Origin: CAVUOA01 sp963742955
GTDB taxonomy: Bacteria > Bacteroidota > Ignavibacteria > Tepidaquicellales > OLB5
Reading direction: 5' to 3'
Assembly: GCA_963742955.1 (NCBI GenBank)
Contig: CAVUOA010000023.1
Location: forward strand, 1 to 29,928
DNA: 29,928 nt
The notes under the pieces were generated by a model that saw only the letters and a list, made by a program, of their open reading frames with translations, searched no databases and had not been told where the DNA came from. Position 1 is the stretch's first letter. Each line of letters begins with the position of its first letter. The translations under genes were made by a program, and so were the position numbers. This document shows, one piece after another, positions 1-8,371 of this stretch.

Positions 1-34
1 TCAAATGGAGATTCGAATAAACATTTACTCATTG

Positions 35-101
35 TCCTGTCAGTGTCTCCTGCTTAATAATTTTTATTAAATGTATTTAACCTGCAGGGACACTAACAGG
101 A
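35..101. repeat. imperfect inverted repeat, AT-rich loop
   Basis: The arms at 35-53 and 84-101 are near-perfect reverse complements with one mismatch and one bulged base. They enclose an AT-rich loop of about 30 bases that has TTAATAA/TTATTAA inside it. The left arm contains CAGTGTCTC, which recurs in the next inverted repeat, so the two look like members of one family. The role is unknown. Confidence 0.6.
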
Positions 102-111
102 GGAAACCTCA

Positions 112-174
112 CCGCCAGTGTCTCGTCGGCATTTTAATATTAGCCTAACTGAATCAAACGAGAGACACTGGCGG
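112..174. repeat. inverted repeat with 13-bp perfect arms
   Basis: CCGCCAGTGTCTC at 112-124 is exactly reverse-complemented at 162-174, around a 37-base loop. It shares CAGTGTCTC with the 35-101 repeat. No coding region is visible in or around it. Confidence 0.65.
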
Positions 175-198
175 GAAAAGAAAACATTGGTTTACCGG

Positions 199-221
199 AT
201 TCCTGCCTTCGCAGGAATGAC
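199..221. repeat. REP-like palindrome, GTCATTCC(T/C)GC type
   Basis: An 8-bp perfect stem (199-206 with 211-218) carries a CTTC loop and is followed by GAC. On the minus strand it reads GTCATTCCTGC-GAAG-GCAGGAAT. Close relatives lie at 13894-13917 and 19453-19477, so this is a dispersed extragenic palindrome family. Confidence 0.65.
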
Positions 222-234
222 AATTATTGATTTC

Positions 235-267
235 CCCCTCTCCTTCGGAGAGGGGCTGGGGGTGAGG
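235..267. repeat. C-rich palindromic repeat, single copy
   Basis: A 9-bp stem (235-243 with 247-255) and a TTC loop are followed by a GGGGGTGAGG tail. The design of C/G-rich hairpin plus GGGGTG tail matches both ends of the DUF559 insertion in leuS at 22538-22972. No nuclease gene is attached here, so it looks like a solitary or non-autonomous copy. Confidence 0.6.
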
Positions 268-361
268 TACTAATCCTTCGTGTCTTCGTGCCTTTGCGGC
301 TGCCTTTTCTATAATTACCTGCATAAAAAAATATTCACAAATTTTTCCTTTTTAGTTAACC

Positions 362-385
362 AACTTCTGAATATATTTAAAGTTC
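362..385 (+). promoter_or_regulatory. shared upstream element of citrate synthase 1
   Basis: This 24-base stretch reads AACTTCTGaATATATTTAaAGTTC and ends 42 bases before the ATG at 428. The same element, with two differences, lies at a similar distance before the second citrate synthase (1841-1864). The conservation and position suggest a promoter or a regulator site carried along in the gene duplication. The exact -10/-35 assignment is not clear. Confidence 0.45.
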
Positions 386-427
386 AAAATAAAACATAAA
401 TCCCGTAATATATAGGAGAACAATGCA

Positions 428-1706
428 ATGAGTTTGCTGAAAGAAAAACTTAGCCTCCCAAATTCCGAATTTGATAGAAAAAGTTCGGAATTTGGCGAAA
501 GAAAGCGGTAAGAAGAAGGTTTCTGAGGTGACGGTAGAACAGGTATTAGGCGGTATGCGCGGAGTAAAATCGCTTATTTGCGAAACATCTGAAGTAGCGC
601 TTGATAAAGGTCTTATTATCCGCAGAATTCCCGTGCTTGAGCTTACCGGTAAATGGCCTGAAGAAATCCTCTGGCTTTTACTAACAGGTGAACTGCCAAA
701 TAAAACCGAGCTTAAAGACCTTCAGGACGATTTAAAAAAACGCTCCGAAGTCCCTGAATACATTTGGGCTATGCTCAAAACATTCCCGAAAGATGCGCAT
801 CCGATGAGCATGTTTAATACACTCATTACCGCTATGCAGCGCGAATCAAAATTTTTCCGTGCGTATGAAAACGGTCTGAAGAAAGATAAGTACTGGGAAT
901 ATACGCTGGAAGATTCTTTGGACTTAATAGCAAAACTGCCCGCAATAGCTGCAGGCGTTTACAGAACACGTTTCGGCAAGGGTGAAGTAATAAAACCAAA
1001 TCCTGAGCTTGACTGGGGTGCCAATTATGCATACATGCTCGGTGTGAATGATAACACAACAGACTGGTATGATTTAATGCGTCTTTACATGACACTGCAC
1101 AGCGACCACGAAAGCGGAAACGTCAGCGCATTTACTTCGCACGTTGTCGGCTCCGCGCTTTCTGACCCTTATTATGCTGTCTCTGCCGGTCTTAACGGTC
1201 TTGCAGGTCCGCTTCACGGTCTTGCGAACCAGGAATGTCTGAAGTTCGTTATCGAGCTTGAAGAACACTTTAAAGGCGTTCCGACTGATGACGAGCTCCG
1301 TGAGTTCTCTAAAGAACGCCTCAATAAGGGATTGGTGATTCCGGGTTATGGGCATGCAGTGCTTCGTGTGACAGACCCGCGCTTTACTGCGTTTATAGAA
1401 TTCGGGAAGAAAGTAATGCCGAACGATAAAATTTTTGCGATTGTAGAGAAGCTGTTCAATATTGTTCCTCAGGTATTAATGGAGCAGGGCAAAGCAAAAG
1501 ACCCGTGGCCAAACGTCGATGCAGCTTCAGGCTCGCTGTTATATTATTACGGCGTAAAAGAATATATTTATTATACCGTTTTATTCGGTGTATCAAGAGC
1601 TATGGGTATATGTTCACAGCTTGTAATGAGCCGGGCTATCGGAGAACCCATAACAAGGCCCAAATCTATTACACTTGACTGGCTTACAAAGGCTGTAAAG
1701 GATTAG
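428..1706 (+). CDS. gltA: citrate synthase, copy 1 (N-terminal frameshift as read)
   Basis: Mitochondrial-type citrate synthase, condensing oxaloacetate and acetyl-CoA to citrate at the entry of the TCA cycle. The catalytic triad is visible: His in GPLHGLANQE, His in PGYGHAVLR and Asp in PNVDAASG. The uninterrupted frame starts only at a TTG at 471, but ATG 428 encodes MSLLKEKL in another frame. Removing one base at 449-452 joins it to ASQIPNLIEKVRNL and reproduces the start of copy 2 (MSLLKEKLASQVPAL). I therefore place the start at 428 and read a one-base insertion, real or from sequencing. The enzyme is otherwise complete, with the usual length of about 425 residues. It is followed by a terminator and a paralogue. 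Confidence 0.9.
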
Positions 1707-1733
1707 GTAAATTAAAAAATATTGTAATTTGCA

Positions 1734-1769
1734 CAGGGATTCAAAAAGCTTGAATCCCTGCCTGTTTTT
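1734..1769 (+). terminator. rho-independent terminator after citrate synthase 1
   Basis: An 11-bp perfect stem (1734-1744 with 1750-1760) has a 5-base loop and is followed by CCTG and five T residues. It sits 28 bases after the stop codon. It implies that the two citrate synthases are separate transcription units. Confidence 0.8.
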
Positions 1770-1840
1770 AAAGTATAATTTACCGGAAAACCGCTGTTTT
1801 ATTCCCCCAAAATTGCATATATTTGCCTTTTCAATTAATT

Positions 1841-1864
1841 AACTTCTGGATATATTTATAGTTC
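1841..1864 (+). promoter_or_regulatory. shared upstream element of citrate synthase 2
   Basis: AACTTCTGgATATATTTAtAGTTC is the partner of the element at 362-385 and ends 37 bases before the ATG at 1902. The preceding bases (TTGCCTTTT, TTAATT) also resemble the region before copy 1, so the duplication included the upstream region. Confidence 0.45.
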
Positions 1865-1901
1865 TGTTAGGAAAAATCTGTAACTAAAGACAGGAAATAC
1901 T

Positions 1902-3188
1902 ATGTCATTATTAAAGGAAAAGCTGGCTTCACAGGTACCTGCATTGCGCGAGCGGGTCCACAGCCTTGTAAATAATTACGGCAAAAAAGTTATATCCGAT
2001 ATCAGCGTCGAACAAGTGCTCGGCGGTTTAAGAGGAGTCAGGTCAACGTTTTGTGAAACAAGCGAGGTTGTGCTCGATAAGGGGCTTGTTATTCGGGGCT
2101 ATCCTATATTAGAGCTTGTCAATAAGCTGCCGGAAGAAATATTCTGGCTTCTTTTAACGGGTGAGTTCCCGACTAAAGAAGAAATTGAAGACCTCCAGTC
2201 TGAACTGAAAAAGCGTTCTAAGGTTCCGCAGTACTTATGGTCAACTTTGAAAACATGTTTAGTTAAAGATGAGCCGCACCCGATGACGATTCTTATTTCA
2301 AGTATTGCAATACTTGAAAGAGAGTCAAAGTTCTATTACCATTACAATATGGGAGGAATGAAGAAAGATGAATACTGGGAGTACGCTCTTGAAGATGTTC
2401 TTGATATTATCGCGGTGCTTCCAAGTCTTGCTGCGGGAATTTACAGGCTGCGTTATGATAAAGGCCACTTGATTAATTCGGGTCATGACCTTGACTGGGC
2501 AGGAAACCTTGCGCACATGATGGGTATAGAAGACAATAATGAAGAGTTCACAAAGCTGATGCGCCTGTTCATGGTGCTTCATTGTGACCACGAAGGCGGC
2601 AACGTAAGCGCTAAAGCATGTAATGTCATCGGCTCGACTCTCTCTGACCCATATTACGCCGTAATGGGCGGGCTGGCGGGTCTTGCGGGTCCTCTGCACG
2701 GAGAAGCAAACCAGGAAGGTGTTAGGTATGTTCTTGACGTGCTAAAGACTTTTAAGGATGTTCCGACTGATGAAGAACTGAAGAAGTATGTAGCCGATAC
2801 ACTGGCTTCGGGTAAGTTAATTCCGGGATACGGCCACCCGGTTTTAAGGGTAACCGACCCGCGCTTTACTGCGTTCTATGAATTTGGAAAGAAAGTTATG
2901 CCTGATGACAAGCTGTTTAAAGTTGTTGAAAAGCTCTATAAAATAGTACCGCCGATTTTAACCGAATACGGCAAAGTTAAAAATCCGTGGCCAAACATAG
3001 ACGCTTCCTCCGGAGCGCTGCTGCATCATTACGGAATTGATGAGCTTGATTATTACACACTCTTGTTCGGTGTATCCAGAACGCTCGGAATTTGCGCGCA
3101 GCTTGTGATAGACAGGGCGCTTGGTTTCCCGATTACAAGACCTAAATCGGCAACACTCGGCTGGCTTGAAAACGCGGTTAAGAATTAA
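1902..3188 (+). CDS. gltA: citrate synthase, copy 2
   Basis: A 428-residue paralogue of the preceding gene, complete and uninterrupted. Catalytic residues are His in GPLHGEANQE, His in PGYGHPVLR and Asp in PNIDASSG. It differs from copy 1 next to two active-site histidines (LHGE against LHGL, GHP against GHA), so kinetic or acyl-CoA preference could differ; that is inference. The two proteins align along their whole length but are clearly diverged, so the duplication is old. The start ATG has an AGGAAAT-like purine stretch upstream, and the N-terminus MSLLKEKL is conserved with copy 1. Confidence 0.95.
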   Translation: MSLLKEKLASQVPALRERVHSLVNNYGKKVISDISVEQVLGGLRGVRSTFCETSEVVLDKGLVIRGYPILELVNKLPEEIFWLLLTGEFPTKEEIEDLQSELKKRSKVPQYLWSTLKTCLVKDEPHPMTILISSIAILERESKFYYHYNMGGMKKDEYWEYALEDVLDIIAVLPSLAAGIYRLRYDKGHLINSGHDLDWAGNLAHMMGIEDNNEEFTKLMRLFMVLHCDHEGGNVSAKACNVIGSTLSDPYYAVMGGLAGLAGPLHGEANQEGVRYVLDVLKTFKDVPTDEELKKYVADTLASGKLIPGYGHPVLRVTDPRFTAFYEFGKKVMPDDKLFKVVEKLYKIVPPILTEYGKVKNPWPNIDASSGALLHHYGIDELDYYTLLFGVSRTLGICAQLVIDRALGFPITRPKSATLGWLENAVKN

Positions 3189-3264
3189 TTTTTTAAAGTC
3201 ACTCTTTAGCGCTGAATGCTGTTATTTATATTAATAAGGTGATTTACAACTAAAACAACCAATT

Positions 3265-4359
3265 TTGGATAGTGAAATACCAAATATTACTCCTCCCTCC
3301 GAAAACGGCGGAGAAAGCAAAAGCAGGAAACTGTATTCATTTCTGATTCCTTTGCTGGTTTCCGTTTATTTTATGGCAGGATTTACACAGCTTAAGCCTG
3401 AAGACAAGAACCGGTTTATCATCAATGATGACAGCGCTTATACAATGAATGTTAAGAAAGCTCCTGCGTTTAATCTCGCTGCGCTTCTGGCAAACGAACA
3501 GTTTTCGGAAAACCTCAGGGATACGGTTTATACCGATAAAGACAAATACCTTGAACTGAGAATAGATGAGCAGATGCTTTATGTTCATTACAGAGACGGC
3601 AGCATAAAAGAATACCCGGTATCCAGCGGAAACAAGTTTCTTAATAAAGGAGTTGAATCGCGTCCCGGTTTGTTCGCAATATTTTTAAAAGAGGAACTGC
3701 ATCTTTCATCTCAGTTTGATGATGCCAAGATGTTTTATTATATGCCGTTTAATATGGGAATCGGATTCCACAGCCTTGCGGGAACAGGTTATTACGGCAA
3801 TCTTGGCGTAAGACCGTCATCGCACGGATGTATCAGGATGAGAACTTCGGATGTGAAAGAATTATTTCATGAATGCGAAATTGGCACCCTTGTTCTTGCG
3901 AACAGGGGAAAAAATGCAAGGGTTATTGCATTCGCTCCGGAAGGATTTAAAAATGACAGGGAATATTCAAAAGACGAATACATGGAAATGCTTGCCTATA
4001 ATTTGAACTCGCTTTACCAGGGAAGGTATTTTATTGACCAGCCGAAGAGATTTATAATAGACCCAGCTGTCATTCCCAAAATCGGTTTTAATGTCGGCAC
4101 GACAGATGATATTCCTTCAAGGCAGCAAATACCGTTTATGACGCAGCAGATTCAGCAGTATGCAGACAAGCTTAACCCGAAAAGCTATATTGCAGCCGAT
4201 GTGAAAGAAAATCTCGACGATGAGATTGCCGGTAATTTCCAGTTTGACCAGGAAGTTACGGATTATTCTTCTCTTGGTCTTGAAGTTGATAAGGAGCTTG
4301 TTGATAAGCTCGTTTATAACCGCATCGGTATATTGCCCTATTTTCCGCCCAACAAATAA
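3265..4359 (+). CDS. L,D-transpeptidase, YkuD family
   Basis: Predicted periplasmic, membrane-anchored L,D-transpeptidase, which cross-links peptidoglycan or attaches proteins to it. After about 25 polar residues there is one hydrophobic segment (FLIPLLVSVYFMAGF). The YkuD domain begins near LYVHYRDGSIKEYPVSSG (residues 110-127) and ends with the catalytic signature, His in GFHSLAG followed by SSHGCIRM, whose Cys is the nucleophile. The C-terminal third (about residues 210-364) has no motif I recognise. The start is a TTG; no ATG occurs before the membrane segment, so this start is tentative. The EthD-like gene follows after 20 bases. Confidence 0.85.
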   Translation: MDSEIPNITPPSENGGESKSRKLYSFLIPLLVSVYFMAGFTQLKPEDKNRFIINDDSAYTMNVKKAPAFNLAALLANEQFSENLRDTVYTDKDKYLELRIDEQMLYVHYRDGSIKEYPVSSGNKFLNKGVESRPGLFAIFLKEELHLSSQFDDAKMFYYMPFNMGIGFHSLAGTGYYGNLGVRPSSHGCIRMRTSDVKELFHECEIGTLVLANRGKNARVIAFAPEGFKNDREYSKDEYMEMLAYNLNSLYQGRYFIDQPKRFIIDPAVIPKIGFNVGTTDDIPSRQQIPFMTQQIQQYADKLNPKSYIAADVKENLDDEIAGNFQFDQEVTDYSSLGLEVDKELVDKLVYNRIGILPYFPPNK

Positions 4360-4379
4360 GAAACACATAATAAATATTT

Positions 4380-4682
4380 ATGGTTAAATTAATAGCAATG
4401 TATAAAACTCCGGCAGATGTGCTGGAATTTGAAAAACATTATTTCGATGTTCATATGCCGCTGATATACAGGATGCCGGGCTTACTGAAGACGGAAGTAT
4501 CTAAGCTTTCCGGTATGCCGGGGCAGGAAAACAAATACCACATGATGGCAGAAATGTATTTTGATAATATGGATAAGCTGAACGAATCTATGGCATCGGC
4601 TGAAGGCAGGGCTGCAGGCAAAGATTTAATGGGTTTTGCCAAAGATTATGTTTATATGATGTTTGGTGAAGTTAATGAATAG
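4380..4682 (+). CDS. EthD-domain protein (dimeric alpha-beta barrel)
   Basis: A small 100-residue protein with the EthD pattern: a first strand MVKLIAMYKTPAD, then FEKHYFDVHMPLIYRMPGL, and a second half ending in FAKDYVYMMFGEV. EthD-type proteins form ferredoxin-like dimers, and some assist oxidation of ethers or other small molecules; the substrate cannot be told here. It lies 20 bases behind the L,D-transpeptidase and could be co-transcribed. No functional link between the two is known to me. Confidence 0.8.
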   Translation: MVKLIAMYKTPADVLEFEKHYFDVHMPLIYRMPGLLKTEVSKLSGMPGQENKYHMMAEMYFDNMDKLNESMASAEGRAAGKDLMGFAKDYVYMMFGEVNE

Positions 4683-4818
4683 GGAAATGGCGATTTTTAT
4701 TGTATTTATGGACATTTTTTTCTATTATGCAAGACGCACTTTTTAAAAAAGGAACATTCTTTTACTTCCTAAAGTATAAGATTTAAGGGTTTTAAATTTA
4801 ATATAGGAGCTTACTCAA

Positions 4819-5622
4819 ATGGTATCCGATAACATTCAGGTTCTGATGAACACCGATTACGGTGCTCCCGAACTAAAAAAAGTTTACCAGAAGTTTTTTG
4901 CCAGAGGGCTTTTCTTTGCGATTGTTGTGCATGTAGTTTTTATATCAACGTATCTCGTAATAAATTATATTAATACGCTGAAGGCAGAGGAGCTTTCCAA
5001 GCAGCAGCAGCAGCAAAGAATTATTAATCTTACTGACCTGGAGCCGCCTCCGTCTGCAACGGAAGACGAAACTCCGCCTCCGCCGAAAATCGAAGAAATG
5101 ATTGCTCCGCCGAAAGACCTTTCAGCTTTGACTCCGGAGCCGGTTGCCAAAGAGAAAGCTGAAGAGCAGACTATCAAGACACAGGAACAGCTGGAACAGA
5201 TTAAATCTCCTGTATCAAACACAGGCGATACCGGAAAGTTTACTTACTCAGGTCCTATTAAAGTTCAGGAGAAAAAAGTAGAAGAGAAGATTGAAAAGAA
5301 AGAAAAAGATGTTGAAAAAACAGTTTACCAGTCATTTGAAGTTGAGAAAGCCCCCGAGTGTGTTAACCTGGCGCAGGTTAGAAGCTCTATGAACTATCCT
5401 GAAGTTGCAAGACAGGCAGGAATAGAAGGCAGGGTAACGGTTAAGGTTCTGGTAAATGAGTCTGGCGGTGTTATCAAGGTTGGGTCTGTCACAGGACCGG
5501 ATGTGTTTTCCGACGAAGTGCGAGATAAGGCAATGAACCTTCAGTTCACGCCAGGATTGCAGAACGGAAAACCCGTTAAAGTCTGGGTTACCGTACCGTT
5601 TAACTTTAAGCTGAAGAATTGA
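4819..5622 (+). CDS. tonB: TonB-family energy transducer
   Basis: Predicted inner-membrane TonB, which passes proton-motive energy from ExbB/ExbD to outer-membrane TonB-dependent receptors. The order is a short cytoplasmic start, one transmembrane helix at about residues 31-50 (LFFAIVVHVVFISTYLV), a Pro/Glu/Lys-rich periplasmic spacer with PPPSATEDETPPPP, then a TonB C-terminal domain at about residues 177-267. The last contains YPEVARQAGIEGRVTVKVLV and ends VWVTVPFNFKL. AGGAG lies nine bases before the ATG. No exbB or exbD is in the window, so the partner motor proteins must be elsewhere. The next genes run in the same direction. Confidence 0.93.
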   Translation: MVSDNIQVLMNTDYGAPELKKVYQKFFARGLFFAIVVHVVFISTYLVINYINTLKAEELSKQQQQQRIINLTDLEPPPSATEDETPPPPKIEEMIAPPKDLSALTPEPVAKEKAEEQTIKTQEQLEQIKSPVSNTGDTGKFTYSGPIKVQEKKVEEKIEKKEKDVEKTVYQSFEVEKAPECVNLAQVRSSMNYPEVARQAGIEGRVTVKVLVNESGGVIKVGSVTGPDVFSDEVRDKAMNLQFTPGLQNGKPVKVWVTVPFNFKLKN

Positions 5623-5672
5623 TTCGGGATTATCCTTTTGCAAGGGTTTTTCCTTTTGAGAGGATTTAATTT

Positions 5673-5894
5673 TTGAAAGTATATAATTATTTATCATTTG
5701 GAATTTCCCTCATCTTTGTGGTGATGGGAATTCTTATTTTAAGCAACGTATTTACTACGAGTTTCTTCTTCAGGAATAATGAGTTCTTGAGGCTGACGTT
5801 TGGATTTATACTGATAGTATACGGCGCATTCAGGGGAATTAATACTTACTTTAAGATGAAGAATTCAAACAATCAGAACAGGAGAAATTACTAA
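5673..5894 (+). CDS. small two-helix membrane protein
   Basis: A 73-residue protein with two hydrophobic helices (about residues 8-25 and 40-57) joined by a short loop, and a polar, Asn/Arg-rich tail (NSNNQNRRNY). The start codon is TTG; AGAGGA lies upstream. It sits between tonB and a PstS-like lipoprotein with short gaps, so it may belong to the same transcript. I do not recognise a family. Confidence 0.7.
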   Translation: MKVYNYLSFGISLIFVVMGILILSNVFTTSFFFRNNEFLRLTFGFILIVYGAFRGINTYFKMKNSNNQNRRNY

Positions 5895-5922
5895 AACGTT
5901 TTTTGAACACATTACAGCAGCA

Positions 5923-6864
5923 ATGAAAAAGACGGCTTTAAAATATTTGTTATTATTACCGGTACTATCGTGTTCTTTTATTTATACGGGCTGCGATTAC
6001 AGCAAAGTGAAGTCTGTTACAACAATTGGCGAAACTTCAATTGAGGTTGACGAGTCTATTTCGCCTGTTGTGAAAAAAGAAGCGGATGAGTTTATGCGGC
6101 TGAATAATGAGAGCAAAATAAACATGAAAATCAAAACTTCCAACGAAGTGATGGCTGATTTGCTCAACGGAGATATTAAAACTGTAGTTGTAAGCAGAGA
6201 TTTTAATGCGAACGAGAAGGAGCATATTCAGAAGTTTAAGATTGATTTAAAAAGAAATGCATTTGCAGTCGATGCAATCGGGGTAATTGTAAATAAAGAA
6301 AACCCTGTTGGAAAGCTAAACTACAACGAGCTTAAAGGAATATTTACAGGTGAAACAGAAGACTGGAAGAACCTTGAAGGTGATAATAAAGACGTTTACA
6401 AAGGCAAGATTAAAGTATTTATAGCAAGAGGTAATGCTGCTATACACGACATATTTAAAGAAAAAGTTTTAGCCGGATTGGAATACGGCAAATATGATGT
6501 GCCCTGCAGTACTTCAACCCAGATGCTCGATGAAATCCAGAAAGATAAAGATGCAATCGGGTTTATTACTATGAGCTGGATAACCAAATTTGCCGATACG
6601 CTTGATACCGCCGTAAAACCCCTTAAAATAGGCGCTGTAGATTCACTCGGCAGAATAGACCAGTATGTAGGGCTTCACCAGGGTTATGTTGCAAACGGCG
6701 ATTACCCGCTTTCCATTAAAATTTATATGTTTTCAACTGATTACAGTATGAACGTATCGGTAGGGTTTACAAGTTTTATGCTCGCATATGACGGACAGAA
6801 AATTGCTCTCAACAGCGGGCTGGTTCCGGTTACACAGCCGGTAAGAATCATACAGTTAAATTAA
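5923..6864 (+). CDS. PstS-like substrate-binding lipoprotein
   Basis: Predicted lipoprotein with a periplasmic-binding-protein fold of the PBP-like/PstS type. Residues 1-25 form a signal peptide ending in the lipobox YTGC. Later segments (IGVIVNKENPVGKLNYNEL, FTGETEDWKNL, DAIGFITMSWI) are typical of phosphate-binding PstS relatives. There are no pstCAB transport genes nearby. A stand-alone PstS-like protein next to tonB and a TPR gene suggests a role in an envelope or uptake complex rather than classical ABC import; that is inference from context. Length is 313 residues. Confidence 0.85.
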   Translation: MKKTALKYLLLLPVLSCSFIYTGCDYSKVKSVTTIGETSIEVDESISPVVKKEADEFMRLNNESKINMKIKTSNEVMADLLNGDIKTVVVSRDFNANEKEHIQKFKIDLKRNAFAVDAIGVIVNKENPVGKLNYNELKGIFTGETEDWKNLEGDNKDVYKGKIKVFIARGNAAIHDIFKEKVLAGLEYGKYDVPCSTSTQMLDEIQKDKDAIGFITMSWITKFADTLDTAVKPLKIGAVDSLGRIDQYVGLHQGYVANGDYPLSIKIYMFSTDYSMNVSVGFTSFMLAYDGQKIALNSGLVPVTQPVRIIQLN

Positions 6865-6881
6865 AATATTTTATTAAAGCC

Positions 6882-8369
6882 ATGTTTACCAATAAATACA
6901 GAAGATTAGTTTATACGTTTTTAGCTCTTTTTTTACTGAGTGCCAATATTACTTTTGCCCAGGATAATCTTGCCGAAGGTGTTCGTGCTGTTAAAAGCGG
7001 AGATTATTTAAAAGCCGTCGAACTGCTGAAAAAAGCTGTCTCGGGAGATGAAAAAGATTCATATGATGCCAATTATTATTACGGAATTGCTCTGTTTAAC
7101 ACCGGCTCATCAGCAGACGCAGAAAAATATCTGAAAAACGCTGTAAAGATAGATGATGAACGCCCTGAAGCTTACATGGGTCTGGGCGAAGTATTATCAG
7201 AACAGAAAAAATACGTTGATGCAGCATCTTATTTTGAAAAATCAAAGCAATATTTACCGCTGAACAAAAAAACGGAAGACCTCGAAAAAGATGAAATTGC
7301 TCTTATAGTTGAAGTATTAAGCAAGGAAGCAGCGAACTTCATTGCAGACGGAAAAGTGGATAAAGCCATTGCATCTCTTACACAGGCAAAAGTGTTTGAC
7401 GGCAAGAACCCGCAGGTATTTGTCGGTCTTGGTGATGCTTATTTATACAGGGGCGCTCTTGAGCCTGCTTTAACAAACTACAACCAGGCATTAACATATA
7501 AATACAATTATGCTCCTGCATTTTTTGGCCTTGGCAAGGTTTCGTTCAAAAAGAAAAAATATAACGAAGCAATTGATTTTTATTCAAAAGCTATAGACGC
7601 CGATAAAAACTATGCCGATGCATACTTTGAAAAAGGATTGATTCTATACCTGAGCGACCAGTTCCCTGCTGCGCTTGAAACTTTCAAGAAATATGCCGAG
7701 CTGCGCCCGGGTTCTACACGCGGTAATACCTATTATGCAAAGACTCTTTATGCAATGGGCAAACTTGATGAAGCTATGGACCTGCTCGATAAAGTTTTGC
7801 AGGTTGACCCTAAATCGAGCGAAGCTAACAAATACAAAGCTTATATATACATAGAGAAAAAAGATTACGATAAGGCAATGGAATACTTCGATAAAGTGCC
7901 AAAAGAAGATTTCAACGCCGAAGACTATACAAAATACGCTAAGATTTATGTTGACCAGAAGGATTTTGCCAAAGCATACGATTATTTCAAGAAAGCGGTA
8001 GAGATTGATTCAACTAATGAAATTACTTATTTCGAATACGGTAAGGCTCAATTCAATGAACAGAAATATGAAGACGCTGTTATAAACTTCGATAAAGCCA
8101 TTAATCTCGGTATTACAAACCTTGCTGCTTATGTTTATAAAGGGATATCTCTTTACTACTTGCAGAAATATGATGATGCAATCACCGAGTTTGATAAGAG
8201 CATTGCGCTTGATAACAGCTTTGCATATTCATACCTGTGGAAAGGAAACTGTTACGCCGCTTTAGGCAAAAGACCGGAAGCGGTAGAGGCTTACAAAAAA
8301 GTGCTGGAAATTGACCCCAACAACCAGGATGCAAAAGACCAGTTAACAAAATTAGGAGAAAAATTCTAG
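6882..8369 (+). CDS. exported TPR-repeat protein
   Basis: A 495-residue protein with an N-terminal signal peptide (FLALFLLSANITFAQ, cleavage likely after the AQ at about 26-27) followed by roughly a dozen TPR units. Clear units have the W/Y-G-A-Y-A-P pattern, for example AYMGLGEVLSEQKKYVDAAS, AFFGLGKVSFKKKKYNEAI and SYLWKGNCYAALGKRPEAV. TPR solenoids act as protein-binding scaffolds, here presumably in the periplasm. It starts 17 bases after the PstS-like gene and ends 2 bases before the dipeptidase ATG, which supports one operon. Confidence 0.9.
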   Translation: MFTNKYRRLVYTFLALFLLSANITFAQDNLAEGVRAVKSGDYLKAVELLKKAVSGDEKDSYDANYYYGIALFNTGSSADAEKYLKNAVKIDDERPEAYMGLGEVLSEQKKYVDAASYFEKSKQYLPLNKKTEDLEKDEIALIVEVLSKEAANFIADGKVDKAIASLTQAKVFDGKNPQVFVGLGDAYLYRGALEPALTNYNQALTYKYNYAPAFFGLGKVSFKKKKYNEAIDFYSKAIDADKNYADAYFEKGLILYLSDQFPAALETFKKYAELRPGSTRGNTYYAKTLYAMGKLDEAMDLLDKVLQVDPKSSEANKYKAYIYIEKKDYDKAMEYFDKVPKEDFNAEDYTKYAKIYVDQKDFAKAYDYFKKAVEIDSTNEITYFEYGKAQFNEQKYEDAVINFDKAINLGITNLAAYVYKGISLYYLQKYDDAITEFDKSIALDNSFAYSYLWKGNCYAALGKRPEAVEAYKKVLEIDPNNQDAKDQLTKLGEKF

Positions 8370-8371
8370 TA

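Noticed and set aside
195..267. A CRISPR array, because of clustered palindromes at the left edge and elsewhere
   Set aside because: The repeats are of different families, not evenly spaced, have no unique spacers, and no cas genes are present.
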